Shown here piece by piece: positions 1-6,720 of a DNA stretch of 11,782 bases (within the stretch, counting starts at the first letter, position 1; each line of letters starts with the position of its first letter). This DNA comes from Candidatus Aminicenantota bacterium. GTDB lineage: Bacteria; Acidobacteriota; Aminicenantia; UBA2199. A model generated the notes under the pieces. That model saw only the letters and a list, made by a program, of their open reading frames with translations, was not told where the DNA came from and searched no databases. Position numbers and translations under genes: made by a program. Location: NCBI GenBank assembly GCA_020355945.1, contig CP070627.1, forward strand, positions 5,820,958 through 5,832,739. Direction: 5' to 3'.

Positions 1-314
1 GATAATTCGTTTCGCAGCCAATCCATAATCCCGATTTTTTCCAATAATTCTTTGGGTGTGGTTTCCACTTCAGCCACGGCCCGCACCCAGGCGCGTGCAT
101 CTTCATCGCGAATCACATCTTCCCGGTCCACAGCCTCGAGGGTCTCCTCCAACAGATCGGGTATTTTAGTAATAATATCCCGGGGTATCTCCGAAAGAAA
201 TTCCGGTGAAACCACGGCACGGGTAAAACCAACGCTCCAGATGATTCCAATCAAAACCGGTATAGCGATGAAAATAATGATCAACAACGCAATGACTTTT
301 CTAACTCCATTCAT
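1..314 (-). CDS. Membrane-anchored protein of unknown function, C-terminus cut by window edge
   Basis: The frame opens with ATG at 314 and stays open to base 1, giving 104 N-terminal residues. The start is supported by an AGGAG sequence 7 bases upstream. The product begins with a short basic stretch (MNGVRK) and one hydrophobic segment at about residues 7-28, which looks like an uncleaved signal anchor. It continues as an acidic, helix-prone region outside the membrane, with several short Pro- and Glu-rich turns. I do not recognise a family. It diverges from the sigma-54-type activator at 491, and its promoter overlaps an inverted repeat, so it is probably a regulated single gene or the first gene of a leftward operon. 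That it is expressed at the cell envelope is inferred from the topology only. Confidence 0.75.
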   Translation of the reverse strand, partial: MNGVRKVIALLIIIFIAIPVLIGIIWSVGFTRAVVSPEFLSEIPRDIITKIPDLLEETLEAVDREDVIRDEDARAWVRAVAEVETTPKELLEKIGIMDWLRNEL

Positions 315-349
315 ATTACCTGCTCCTATTTTTTAATCGTAGTCACGTA

Positions 350-369
350 ATCATATGCTCACATATGAT
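350..369. promoter_or_regulatory. Inverted repeat, candidate operator on the leftward promoter
   Basis: A perfect 8-bp inverted repeat (ATCATATG-N4-CATATGAT) overlaps the -10 box (365-370) of the promoter for the leftward gene. A related half-site, CGTATGAT, lies at 381-388 inside the promoter spacer. A dyad covering a -10 element is the usual place for a repressor to bind. The regulator is unknown. Confidence 0.45.
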
Positions 370-393
370 AACAAATATAACGTATGATTTCAA
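365..393 (-). promoter_or_regulatory. Sigma-70-like promoter of the leftward membrane-protein gene
   Basis: Read leftwards, there is a TTGAAA -35 box (393-388), a 17-base spacer and a TATCAT -10 box (370-365), five of six matches to the consensus -10. It lies 51 bases before the ATG at 314. It is a pattern match only. Confidence 0.5.
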
Positions 394-415
394 GAAAAGT
401 TCCCTTCTTCCAAAT

Positions 416-434
416 AATTCTCATTTTGAGAATT
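416..434. promoter_or_regulatory. 19-bp palindrome upstream of the activator gene
   Basis: AATTCTCA-TTT-TGAGAATT is a perfect 8-bp inverted repeat with a 3-base centre. It ends 11 bases before the -35 box of the putative rightward promoter (446-474). Its position suits an operator or activator site in this divergent spacer. No run of T follows, so it is not a terminator. Its AT-rich dyad is loosely similar to metal-regulator boxes, but I do not assign it to a family. Confidence 0.45.
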
Positions 435-445
435 GCTGGTGCCTC

Positions 446-474
446 TTGAAATTATTTGTTGTTTATGTTATTTT
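446..474 (+). promoter_or_regulatory. Sigma-70-like promoter of the sigma-54-type activator gene
   Basis: TTGAAA (446-451), a 17-base spacer and TATTTT (469-474) precede the ATG at 491 by 16 bases, leaving a very short leader. The ribosome site is weak (GGAAG). I see no acceptable -24/-12 sigma-54 promoter in this spacer, so the activator gene itself appears to be read by the housekeeping sigma factor. Confidence 0.4.
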
Positions 475-490
475 CTAGTAGTGGAAGCGA

Positions 491-1912
491 ATGATTGAAG
501 TAATTAAAAACAAAATCTGGAATTTATTAAAAGAAAAAGAAATCTCCCTGGCCATGATTTATGACCGGGAAGGTAAAATCCTCTGGCACAAAGGAAGAGA
601 TATTTATGGAAAAGATGTTTTTACCGGTTCGGGTTTTTGCAGGAGTTACATCGAAGAAAGTTTGAAAAATCCCACCAGCATCGATGTAGAGGATTATATC
701 AAATCCAATCCCCAGGAATTATCAAAATCAGCAGAGGTTTTGCTGGTTAAAAGCATCATCATTCACCCGGTGGGTCAAAGGCTTTTCCTATATATTGACA
801 GTGGAAAAAAGGAATTTTTTACCGAAAAGGACAGGATTTCTTTCGGTATTTTAGGAGAACTTTTAGAACAAATTATTATACAAATCCAGGAAGAAGCCGA
901 TGTTTCCGGGATTACCGGTGCCAGTAAAGCAATTGCAGGAATACGAGATCAAGTGGTAAAATATTCCCTGGAAGAAGACCCGGTACTTATCACCGGCGAG
1001 ACCGGGGTAGGGAAGAACCACATTGCCGGGTTGATCCACCGCTATTCGGGAAAAAAAGGGAAATTTGTGATTGTAGATACCCCCAATATCAGTGACAACC
1101 TTTTTGAAAGCAAGTTATTCGGGCATAAAAAGGGAGCCTTTACCGATGCCAAATTCGATAAAACCGGCCTGGTTGAAGAGGCAGTAAACGGTACACTGTT
1201 TTTCGATGAAATAACCGAAGTCCCCCTGGATGTCCAGGCCAAATTGCTGCGATTTATCGATACTCGAAAATACTATACCCTGGGAGAATCCACTGAAAAG
1301 GAAGCGGGTGTCCGGCTTATTGCCGCTACCAATCGAAATTTACAAGAGGCGGTAGAAAACAAAGTATTACGCGAAGACCTGTACTACAGGCTAAATATCC
1401 TGGAAATCCAGGTGCCTCCTTTGCATGAACGCAAAGAAGATATAAAAAATTTGCTCCTGGAAAATCAAATACTGCTGAGGGGAAAAGAAATCGGCCCGGG
1501 CTTCTGGGATGTTATTTATAATTACCAATGGCCAGGCAATGTCAGGGAACTGCTGACGGTTTTAAAAAGGGCCGGGATCATGTTGGACAGCCCGATTACC
1601 GGGGAAAAAATCTCTTCTATTATTAGCATTAATGGTAAGAAAACTCTACCGGCAAAGAAAGAAGAGGGAGATGGAAAATTAAAGGAAATCCGGGAAGGGT
1701 TAAAGACTGGCAAAACGTTCTGGCAGTTGATCTGGAGACCTTTTATTGCCAGGGAACTGGATAGAAACACGGTGAAAAGTATTTTGAAGTCTTTTTATAT
1801 AGAAAGTTCCCACAGTTTTAAAAAGATGACTCAATGCTTGAATGTTGAAGAAAAGGATTACAAGAAATTTATGACGTTGTTGTATAAATATAAAATTGAC
1901 CCCAGGAAATAG
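491..1912 (+). CDS. Sigma-54-dependent transcriptional activator (AAA+ enhancer-binding protein)
   Basis: This 473-residue protein has the three-part layout of bacterial enhancer-binding proteins. Residues 1-130 form an N-terminal sensory region, GAF-like in feel but not clearly assigned; there is no receiver domain. Residues 139-360 are the AAA+ core: Walker A GETGVGKN at 169-176, the sigma-54 contact loop GAFTDA at 215-220, Walker B GTLFFDE at 234-240, sensor I ATNRN at 279-283, arginine-finger region REDLYYR at 294-300, and WPGNVREL at 347-354. The family's contact loop is usually GAFTGA; Asp replaces Gly at 219, a variant found in some members. The C-terminus (about 441-470) aligns only loosely with a Fis-type helix-turn-helix, and DNA binding is inferred from it. 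It would hydrolyse ATP to remodel the sigma-54 holoenzyme at distant promoters. No target can be assigned from the window. Confidence 0.93.
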   Translation: MIEVIKNKIWNLLKEKEISLAMIYDREGKILWHKGRDIYGKDVFTGSGFCRSYIEESLKNPTSIDVEDYIKSNPQELSKSAEVLLVKSIIIHPVGQRLFLYIDSGKKEFFTEKDRISFGILGELLEQIIIQIQEEADVSGITGASKAIAGIRDQVVKYSLEEDPVLITGETGVGKNHIAGLIHRYSGKKGKFVIVDTPNISDNLFESKLFGHKKGAFTDAKFDKTGLVEEAVNGTLFFDEITEVPLDVQAKLLRFIDTRKYYTLGESTEKEAGVRLIAATNRNLQEAVENKVLREDLYYRLNILEIQVPPLHERKEDIKNLLLENQILLRGKEIGPGFWDVIYNYQWPGNVRELLTVLKRAGIMLDSPITGEKISSIISINGKKTLPAKKEEGDGKLKEIREGLKTGKTFWQLIWRPFIARELDRNTVKSILKSFYIESSHSFKKMTQCLNVEEKDYKKFMTLLYKYKIDPRK

Positions 1913-2170
1913 CAGATGATAAATCACCGAATCCTTTGGCAACCAATTTCTTAACCAGGTCTACCAATGCATCACGGGATGTAGCCCCCTTGCCCGTGAT
2001 GTTCCCTAAATGATGGATATGTTCAACATGCTGACGTATTCCCCAAGCAGACGCAACAGGAATTCCATAGAAAGCCTGGAATTTTTCATCAGGTTTTTCG
2101 CTGCAGCAGATGTGACAGATGCCATTACCGAAAGCATAACAATCAACCAGCATATTTTAATTTTTCTCAT
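1869..2170 (-). pseudogene. Small secreted protein locus, apparently frameshifted
   Basis: ATG at 2170 follows a near-perfect ribosome site (AGGAG) and starts a 54-residue frame ending at a TAG at 2006-2008. Its first 24 residues are a convincing signal peptide: a basic start (MRKIK), a hydrophobic core and an ATSAAA-like cleavage region (VTSAAA). Just after the predicted cleavage point, at GCGAAAAACC, the -1 frame is open for another 60-odd codons. It reads like a soluble polypeptide (FQAFYGIP, a His-rich stretch QHVEHIHHLGN, then DALVDLVKKLVAKGF) and stops at 1869, overlapping the end of the activator gene on the other strand. The simplest reading is a one-base deletion in the A run that broke a secreted protein of about 95 residues. 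Alternatives are a genuine 54-residue secreted peptide, or -1 recoding at the A-rich run. The family is not recognised. Confidence 0.45.
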
Positions 2171-2210
2171 GCACTCCTCCTGGTTTCACATAATATTTCA
2201 CATCCAGCAT
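2157..2210 (-). CDS. Putative 17-codon leader ORF ahead of the secreted-protein frame
   Basis: ATG at 2210 lies 5 bases after AGGAGG and encodes MLDVKYYVKPGGVHEKN before a TAA at 2159-2157. The stop lies inside the first codons of the signal-peptide ORF (ATG 2170), so the two overlap out of frame by 14 bases, as in translational coupling. The second ribosome site lies within this ORF. The sequence around each start is a near repeat (CCAGGAGGACAACATG and CCAGGAGGAGTGCATG, 40 bases apart). It may be a leader peptide, an alternative start region or simply the result of a local duplication. No function is assigned. Confidence 0.3.
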   Translation of the reverse strand: MLDVKYYVKPGGVHEKN

Positions 2211-2232
2211 GTTGTCCTCCTGGCAAGTTCGT

Positions 2233-2261
2233 ATTGTACCACAAATCCGTAAATACGGAAA
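2233..2261 (-). promoter_or_regulatory. Promoter with internal palindrome for the secreted-peptide locus
   Basis: A TACAAT -10 box (2238-2233, leftward) lies 22 bases before the first ATG at 2210. The best -35 at 17-base spacing is weak (TTTCCG, 2261-2256). The perfect inverted repeat TCCGTA-AA-TACGGA at 2246-2259 fills the spacer and -35 region, a position from which a bound protein could block or replace -35 contacts. Confidence 0.35.
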
Positions 2262-2538
2262 GCAAGAGGAATAAAAAATGCCGGAACAAAAAAAATTCAA
2301 TCCATATCCACATTAACATTGGTATTTAAAAAAAAATCAATTATCCATTTGCCTTTTGAATACCATTGATGAGGTCTTTTGATCATTTTTAACCTGATGG
2401 GTACTTCATCATTAAAAAGTGACGGAGGATTAGAAAAAGTGCCTTAAAAATTTGCACATTTGCACGCACCGCCCCCTTATATCTTATATCATTGATTCTT
2501 CCGTGCCGTTACCTAAAGAGTCGCCATTCAACTTGTAT
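2262..2538. other. AT-rich spacer with no supported gene
   Basis: This non-coding stretch lies between the small secreted-protein locus and the 3' end of the VWA gene, both on the minus strand. It has A/T runs and short unrelated ORFs (for example 12 codons from 2278 on the plus strand). I found no convincing rho-independent terminator, RNA gene or remnant. Confidence 0.5.
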
Positions 2539-4095
2539 TTAATATAAACCAAGAGCTTTCATGGTGGCAGGCCCAACGATTCCATCGGGTTTTAAATTAT
2601 TTTTCTCCTGGAACTTTTTTACCGCTTCGGTTAATTGAGCGGTAAATTTCCCATCGACTGGCCCATTGTATAATCCATGAGAAAGTAACACCATCTGTAA
2701 TCTTTCAACTTCTATTCCTTCATCACCCTCTTGAAGGATGTATTTACCTCGTTTGCCCTTTTTGGCTTTATAGAAACGCTGTTTACTTTTTTTAAGATAA
2801 ACAGCCCTGTTTAGCCTGTTTTTTTCTGCTTGTTTCATCTCTTCTGTTTCCATTTCCAGGGCCTCTATTTTTTTTGAAATCCGCACATCCCCAAGTGTTG
2901 AATTCTTATCCTTAAGTTTTTGGATCAGGTCTTTTATTCGTTTTAATGACTCCTGCATCTTGCCTTTTTCATACAGGCGAACATAATCTTCATGTTCTTT
3001 TTCGGATTCTAAAAGAGCAGCTTCTGCAACCACTTTTTTATTTATTCCTTGTTTTACTTTTTCCGCATCTTCAATTACCGTTACAAAAATATCTTTCTCA
3101 ATTGTTTTCGCTTTGTTATCGGTTATGTCTTTATAGGAAAGATTTAGGTTTCCCAAACTCATTTTTCCCGGTTTTTGAGGTTCAATATTCATACGTAAAA
3201 GAAGTGCCCGGGATTCCCCCGAATAGAAATCCTCCTGCTCTATCTCTAGTTCATTTTCCTCCTGTTTAAATGGGAAACCAAATACATCGATCTTTTTTAC
3301 ATCTTTACTCATCACATAGGTCATTTTTACATCTTTGGCAACGGTGGTAAACAAAATTGACATTTCCTGTTGAAAAATCCGGTTCATCTGGGTTGGGCTT
3401 TCAATATAGTAGTAGTTACTGGCTGCATTTTCCGCAATTGCCTGCAGGAGGTCTTCATCATAGTTAGCTCCCAGTCCCATTGTAGAAATATAAACGCCTT
3501 TTCTCTTGGCTTCGCGGACTAAATCTTTAATTTCCACCGGGTTGGTGATTCCCCTATTTGCCAATCCATCGGAAAGAAGTATTACCCGGTTTAATGAATT
3601 TTTATCAATTTTTTTAAGAACTTCATCAACCCCTTTCATCATACCGCCGGTAAGGTTTGTACTGCCCCTGGGAAACAGGAGATTAATCTGCTTTTTTATC
3701 ATTTCCGGGGACTCCACCGGTGATTTGGGCCAAAGAACGGTGATCCGGTCGTCATATTCCACTACGGCAAGAAGATCGGTGGCTTTCAAATTATCAACCA
3801 GGATACCGGCCGCCTTTTTGGCATATACCAGTTTTCCTCTCTCGCCCATCGATCCTGAGCGATCGATAACAAGAGCAAGGTTTAATGAAGGCCGAGGTTT
3901 TTCAGGGTCTTCCTTTATTTTTGCAACTTTAAATTGCACCAGCGCATAAATCGGGGTTAATTCTTTGTTCATGACCACGGGATGATCGATTTCCACCACA
4001 GGTTCCACTGAATTGGCCAGGGAGTGATTAACCGGGAGAACAAAAAAAGACAGTATCAATATAAAAAGTTTCGTTTTGAGTTTCTTTTTATTCAT
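2539..4095 (-). CDS. Secreted von Willebrand A protein with C-terminal peptidoglycan-binding domain
   Basis: The 518-residue product starts with a lysine-rich signal peptide (hydrophobic core about 9-22, likely cleaved near LANS, residue 28). A VWA domain spans about 72-250 with a complete metal-ion-dependent adhesion site: DRSGS at 78-82, Thr146 in STNLTGG and Asp176 in LLSDG. Residues 250-345 look like a beta-rich domain, and 345-450 are highly charged and probably coiled coil. A peptidoglycan-binding domain of the PG_binding_1 type follows at 457-518 (EGDEGIEVERLQ, DGKFTAQLTEAVKKFQ, DGIVGPATMKAL). The ATG is fixed by AGGAGG 7 bases upstream. Known VWA domains bind protein ligands through the bound metal; the cell-wall anchor would hold it in the periplasm or on the wall. 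It may act as an envelope scaffold or adhesin. No MoxR ATPase neighbour is present, so a chaperone-linked role is not supported. Confidence 0.93.
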   Translation of the reverse strand: MNKKKLKTKLFILILSFFVLPVNHSLANSVEPVVEIDHPVVMNKELTPIYALVQFKVAKIKEDPEKPRPSLNLALVIDRSGSMGERGKLVYAKKAAGILVDNLKATDLLAVVEYDDRITVLWPKSPVESPEMIKKQINLLFPRGSTNLTGGMMKGVDEVLKKIDKNSLNRVILLSDGLANRGITNPVEIKDLVREAKRKGVYISTMGLGANYDEDLLQAIAENAASNYYYIESPTQMNRIFQQEMSILFTTVAKDVKMTYVMSKDVKKIDVFGFPFKQEENELEIEQEDFYSGESRALLLRMNIEPQKPGKMSLGNLNLSYKDITDNKAKTIEKDIFVTVIEDAEKVKQGINKKVVAEAALLESEKEHEDYVRLYEKGKMQESLKRIKDLIQKLKDKNSTLGDVRISKKIEALEMETEEMKQAEKNRLNRAVYLKKSKQRFYKAKKGKRGKYILQEGDEGIEVERLQMVLLSHGLYNGPVDGKFTAQLTEAVKKFQEKNNLKPDGIVGPATMKALGLY

Positions 4096-4143
4096 GGTTT
4101 GCCTCCTTTGTAATAAAAAAAATCCGGGAAAAACTAAAGTCTA

Positions 4144-4172
4144 TAAATACAATATTCAATAAAAAAAATCAA
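4144..4172 (-). promoter_or_regulatory. Candidate promoter of the VWA gene
   Basis: Read leftwards, TTGATT (4172-4167), a 17-base A/T-rich spacer and TATTTA (4149-4144) precede the VWA start by 48 bases. The -35 is good and the -10 is weak. The region is so AT-rich that chance matches are expected. Confidence 0.33.
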
Positions 4173-4210
4173 CCCTGTGAATCCTAAATCCACCGCCAGA
4201 TTTTGTAAAC

Positions 4211-4237
4211 CACGAAGAACACGAAGGGCACGAAGGA
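4211..4237. repeat. Three tandem 9-bp units of a CACGAAG repeat family
   Basis: The units are CACGAAGAA, CACGAAGGG and CACGAAGGA. A degenerate relative lies at 11153-11190, and a related ACCACGGAA array lies inside the coding region at 11710-11736 (opposite strand). These look like members of a dispersed short-period intergenic repeat. Confidence 0.6.
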
Positions 4238-4287
4238 AAAAAGAGTATCTATACCATCCCAATGAAAAGTTTTTGGAGGTGTCGGAA

Positions 4288-4302
4288 GGGGCTGGCAGCC
4301 CC
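4288..4302. other. Short GC-rich hairpin
   Basis: GGGGCT-GGC-AGCCCC is a perfect 6-bp stem with a 3-base loop, standing out in an AT-rich spacer. Neither side has a U run, and both flanking genes point away from it, so an intrinsic terminator is unlikely. It could belong to a dispersed palindromic repeat. Confidence 0.4.
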
Positions 4303-4340
4303 AACCAATAAATGAATATTCATGTTTTCCATTTTTCACC

Positions 4341-4368
4341 AATGACTAATGACAAATGACCATTGACC
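4341..4368. repeat. Four 7-bp tandem units AATGACN
   Basis: The units AATGACT, AATGACA, AATGACC and ATTGACC follow one another without a gap. Heptamer arrays of this kind occur between genes in many bacteria. I see no coding role. Confidence 0.6.
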
Positions 4369-4433
4369 GATGCCCAAAAGGTTCTGACCCGCCGGAGGCA
4401 AAAGTGGCGGTGGATTTGGGTCACCCGCAGGAC

Positions 4434-4462
4434 TTGACTTTATGTACCGGATGTTGTATTAA
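4434..4462 (+). promoter_or_regulatory. Sigma-70-like promoter of the unknown membrane-protein gene
   Basis: TTGACT (4434-4439), a spacer of exactly 17 bases and TATTAA (4457-4462) lie 38 bases before the ATG at 4501. This is one of the better promoter matches in the window. Confidence 0.5.
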
Positions 4463-4500
4463 ATACTTTAAATATAGAACAAAAGGGCAGAATTGTAAAC

Positions 4501-5919
4501 ATGAAAAACAACCGGATAAAAAATCAACAAAAACAGGACAAACAACTTAAAAAAATCCGCGATATGTATATCGAAATCATTCAAAATCTTTTCAGTGGCA
4601 GGGAGGGCAGAAAGCAGCGAGGCATTTATAATCGAAAAGTTGAAAAGGTGGGGATGAAAAAATTCTTACTGAAAAGCCAAAACTTTGTGCATTCTGCGTT
4701 GGAGCAATTAAGAGCTCATTTCAAAGAATTACGCCTCAGTCCTGAAGGCAGGATTTTAAACCCGAAGAAAATCGGCAATTATTTCAATGCACTGTTTCGA
4801 ATCGTAGCCAACAATGTGGATTTGTTTGTGATTTATGATGAGAGCCAGTTGGACGGACCGCATCTTCCTCTTTCCCGATCATATAAAGAGGAATTTCGCA
4901 AGATTGTTGCCAGGGGAGAAGCAGCGGCTGTTTTGCTGGTAAAACATCCCCCTGAGGAAACGGCCCTGGAGATCCGCAGGGTCTCGGAGAAATCGCTGCA
5001 GGGCCTGATGTCCCTTTGGACCAACGAGCACTTCCAGAAAACCTCCGACATCCGCGAGAATTTGAGAGATTATTTGCAGCATGCCACGGTGAAGGTACTT
5101 CATACGGGATATGACCCGGAAGTGGCTAAGATCACGGGAAGTATTAACCAACACCTGGAAAAACACGGCGGATTCGAAGATACCCACTGGATACGGGTTG
5201 TAAAGGGTGTTGCCCAGGATGAGAAGAAAGAGTCTTTAAAACATGCATTGGGGGTATGTATTCCCATCGTGGTGGTTATCAAGATCGTGGAGCATGTTTT
5301 GCCGAATATTTTACATGCCGTTGGCGGGGTGTTGGATGATCTTTTTGGGGCGATTATCCCGGATGTATCGCAGTCCATGGGAGACAGGCACCTTCCCTTC
5401 AGTGAACGGTCTAAAAAGGCCTGGCCGGTGCTTAAAGGGGGGCTGATCACGCTTCCACTGGCTTTTGCCATGGGATGGTTTTCGGCGAAGTTATATGGAA
5501 TGTCGGCGTCGGTGGTTATTCATATGTTGGCGGGTGTCCTTTTTGCACTGGCCTGCTGCGCGGGAACATTGGGAACGTCCATTGCTGCGTTCAGGAAATC
5601 TTATACCGCTATCGGGAAATTGCAAGAGGATAAAAAGCACGCCTATTTGGTGTCGCGTCTCAGTGATTTTGAAAAAATCAAACTGGCCTTTAATGAGTCC
5701 ATCATGGATGTCCCGTTCAGGATGGGGCATACGGTGATCGGGGTCCCCTTTCAGATTGTCCTGGGGATTGCCGCGGGGGCGTTTGGATTTTTTCACAGCA
5801 CCTTATTTATCATGGTAGAGGGGATGGCGGAGACGCTATTTGGTTCGGCAACGACGTTTGTTTATTCGTATATTGCGCGTCTCAAACGTAATTCCCATCT
5901 GCGTCACACAAAATTCTAA
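4501..5919 (+). CDS. Multi-pass membrane protein of unknown family
   Basis: This is a 472-residue frame. Residues 1-50 are very basic and poor in structure, so the true start could instead be the ATG at 4654 (residue 52, MKKFLLKS), which has GGTGG just ahead; the upstream promoter and a distant AGGG keep 4501 possible. Residues 52-245 are predominantly hydrophilic, with a tract LFVIYDES near 117-124. Three hydrophobic regions follow, at about 248-290, 312-365 and 410-462. Each is rich in Gly and Ala and long enough for one or two membrane passes. The C-terminus is basic (RLKRNSHLRHTKF), consistent with a cytoplasmic end. There is no transporter, kinase or channel signature I can name. It stands alone on the plus strand, divergent from the VWA gene, so context gives no function. 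Confidence 0.8.
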   Translation: MKNNRIKNQQKQDKQLKKIRDMYIEIIQNLFSGREGRKQRGIYNRKVEKVGMKKFLLKSQNFVHSALEQLRAHFKELRLSPEGRILNPKKIGNYFNALFRIVANNVDLFVIYDESQLDGPHLPLSRSYKEEFRKIVARGEAAAVLLVKHPPEETALEIRRVSEKSLQGLMSLWTNEHFQKTSDIRENLRDYLQHATVKVLHTGYDPEVAKITGSINQHLEKHGGFEDTHWIRVVKGVAQDEKKESLKHALGVCIPIVVVIKIVEHVLPNILHAVGGVLDDLFGAIIPDVSQSMGDRHLPFSERSKKAWPVLKGGLITLPLAFAMGWFSAKLYGMSASVVIHMLAGVLFALACCAGTLGTSIAAFRKSYTAIGKLQEDKKHAYLVSRLSDFEKIKLAFNESIMDVPFRMGHTVIGVPFQIVLGIAAGAFGFFHSTLFIMVEGMAETLFGSATTFVYSYIARLKRNSHLRHTKF

Positions 5920-6040
5920 CTTCAGTCCTTTGCATTTTTGTCATTGGGATTTGTTTGAGGCATATTTTTTCGCCTATCACCTTTTTCCTTTTTTCTTAAA
6001 AATAAAAAAAAATGACAATATGCTTGACTTTTTCTCCCGG

Positions 6041-6104
6041 AAAGTATAAAAAAAGTGAGTTGCTCTCTGTACTGACAATGTAGATAATGAAAAGTATAAA
6101 AAAA
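6041..6104 (+). repeat. 14-bp direct repeat, 50 bp apart, at the 5' end of the SPASM fragment
   Basis: AAAGTATAAAAAAA occurs at 6041-6054 and again, identically, at 6091-6104. The second copy is inside the reading frame of the SPASM remnant (codons of EKYKKI) and the first lies upstream of the in-frame stop. Such short direct repeats can mark slippage or recombination endpoints, so they may relate to the loss of the gene's front part. Confidence 0.45.
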
Positions 6105-6661
6105 TCAGGGCCCAATTATTGAAAATTAGCGAAGAAGATAAAATTCAAGTGTCTATCACCTTCCCGGTAGGTAGGGCGCTGAAACGGTCTAAATTATTTC
6201 AATATAAAACCACATCCGTACCTCCTATATGTGCCTGTTCCATGGCCAGTTCACCGATTATTTTCCCTGACGGCAAAGTCACCGGGTGTATCGGACCTGT
6301 CATCCGGTTGGATTCATGTCACCCTCTATTATTTGGTAATTTACGTGAGCATTCATTGGCGGAAATTCTCGACAAAGCAGAACTCAATGTCGCCTTACAT
6401 GCTATCCGCATCTGGGGGCCCCATAAATTAATATCCATACTAAAAGCCCATGGATTGGATGAATTACTCCCTAAAGAATATATCTCCGATTGCGTTTGTG
6501 ATGTTTGCTATAAAATGTTTGAAAATGAAAAAATCCTGGATTTCCTGGAGACGCTGCAAAAAGAAGATGAAGAATTTCAAAAAAAAGTGGCATATGGCCG
6601 GTTGTATTATCTAAAAGAAACAAAAATGCTGGAAGAACTTAATATACAGGGTCAGGGTTGA
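6059..6661 (+). pseudogene. SPASM-domain remnant of a radical SAM protein (catalytic domain missing)
   Basis: The frame is open from 6059, after a TGA at 6056-6058, to the TGA at 6661. The only reasonable start is TTG at 6119, giving 180 residues, but sequence upstream of it (EKYKKIRAQLLKI) is in the same style and reads as continuous protein. This suggests a 5'-truncated gene rather than a short one. Counted from the TTG, the Cys pattern is C38, C40, C57 (in GKVTGC), C67, C125, C127 and C130, the spacing style of SPASM domains that ligate auxiliary 4Fe-4S clusters in peptide- and protein-modifying radical SAM enzymes. The CxxxCxxC motif for the SAM cluster is absent here and in the 140 bases upstream. 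The tail (135-180) is charged and helical. It could survive as a stand-alone Fe-S protein, but a decayed maturase is likelier. No precursor-peptide gene is adjacent. Confidence 0.6.
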
Positions 6662-6679
6662 AGGGTTGTAAGGGTTGTG
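6654..6679 (+). repeat. Three short AGGGTTG units across the stop codon
   Basis: AGGGTTGA, AGGGTTGTA and AGGGTTGTG follow each other, starting within the last codons of the SPASM remnant. They are imperfect and short, and no role is visible. Confidence 0.35.
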
Positions 6680-6720
6680 GACAGGCAAAAAATTGAAAAA
6701 TTGAATAACCGTTCGAATTT

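Noticed and set aside
52..336. 94-codon plus-strand ORF at the left edge
   Set aside because: It is Ser/Arg/Thr-rich without structure and is antisense to the frame at 314-1, which has a ribosome site, promoter and membrane anchor.
433..452. Possible -24/-12 sigma-54 promoter ahead of the activator (TGGTGCC...TTGAA)
   Set aside because: The spacing between the GG and TTG elements is two bases short and the GC of the -12 element is absent.
4211..4237. CRISPR-like short repeats
   Set aside because: The units are 9 bp, adjacent and without spacers.
4288..4302. GC-rich hairpin as a rho-independent terminator
   Set aside because: There is no T run on either strand and no gene ends nearby; both neighbours are transcribed away from it.
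4356..4550. 64-codon plus-strand ORF ahead of the membrane-protein gene
   Set aside because: It is made largely from the 7-bp repeat, promoter region and the start of the next gene in another frame. It has no ribosome site and no protein-like pattern.
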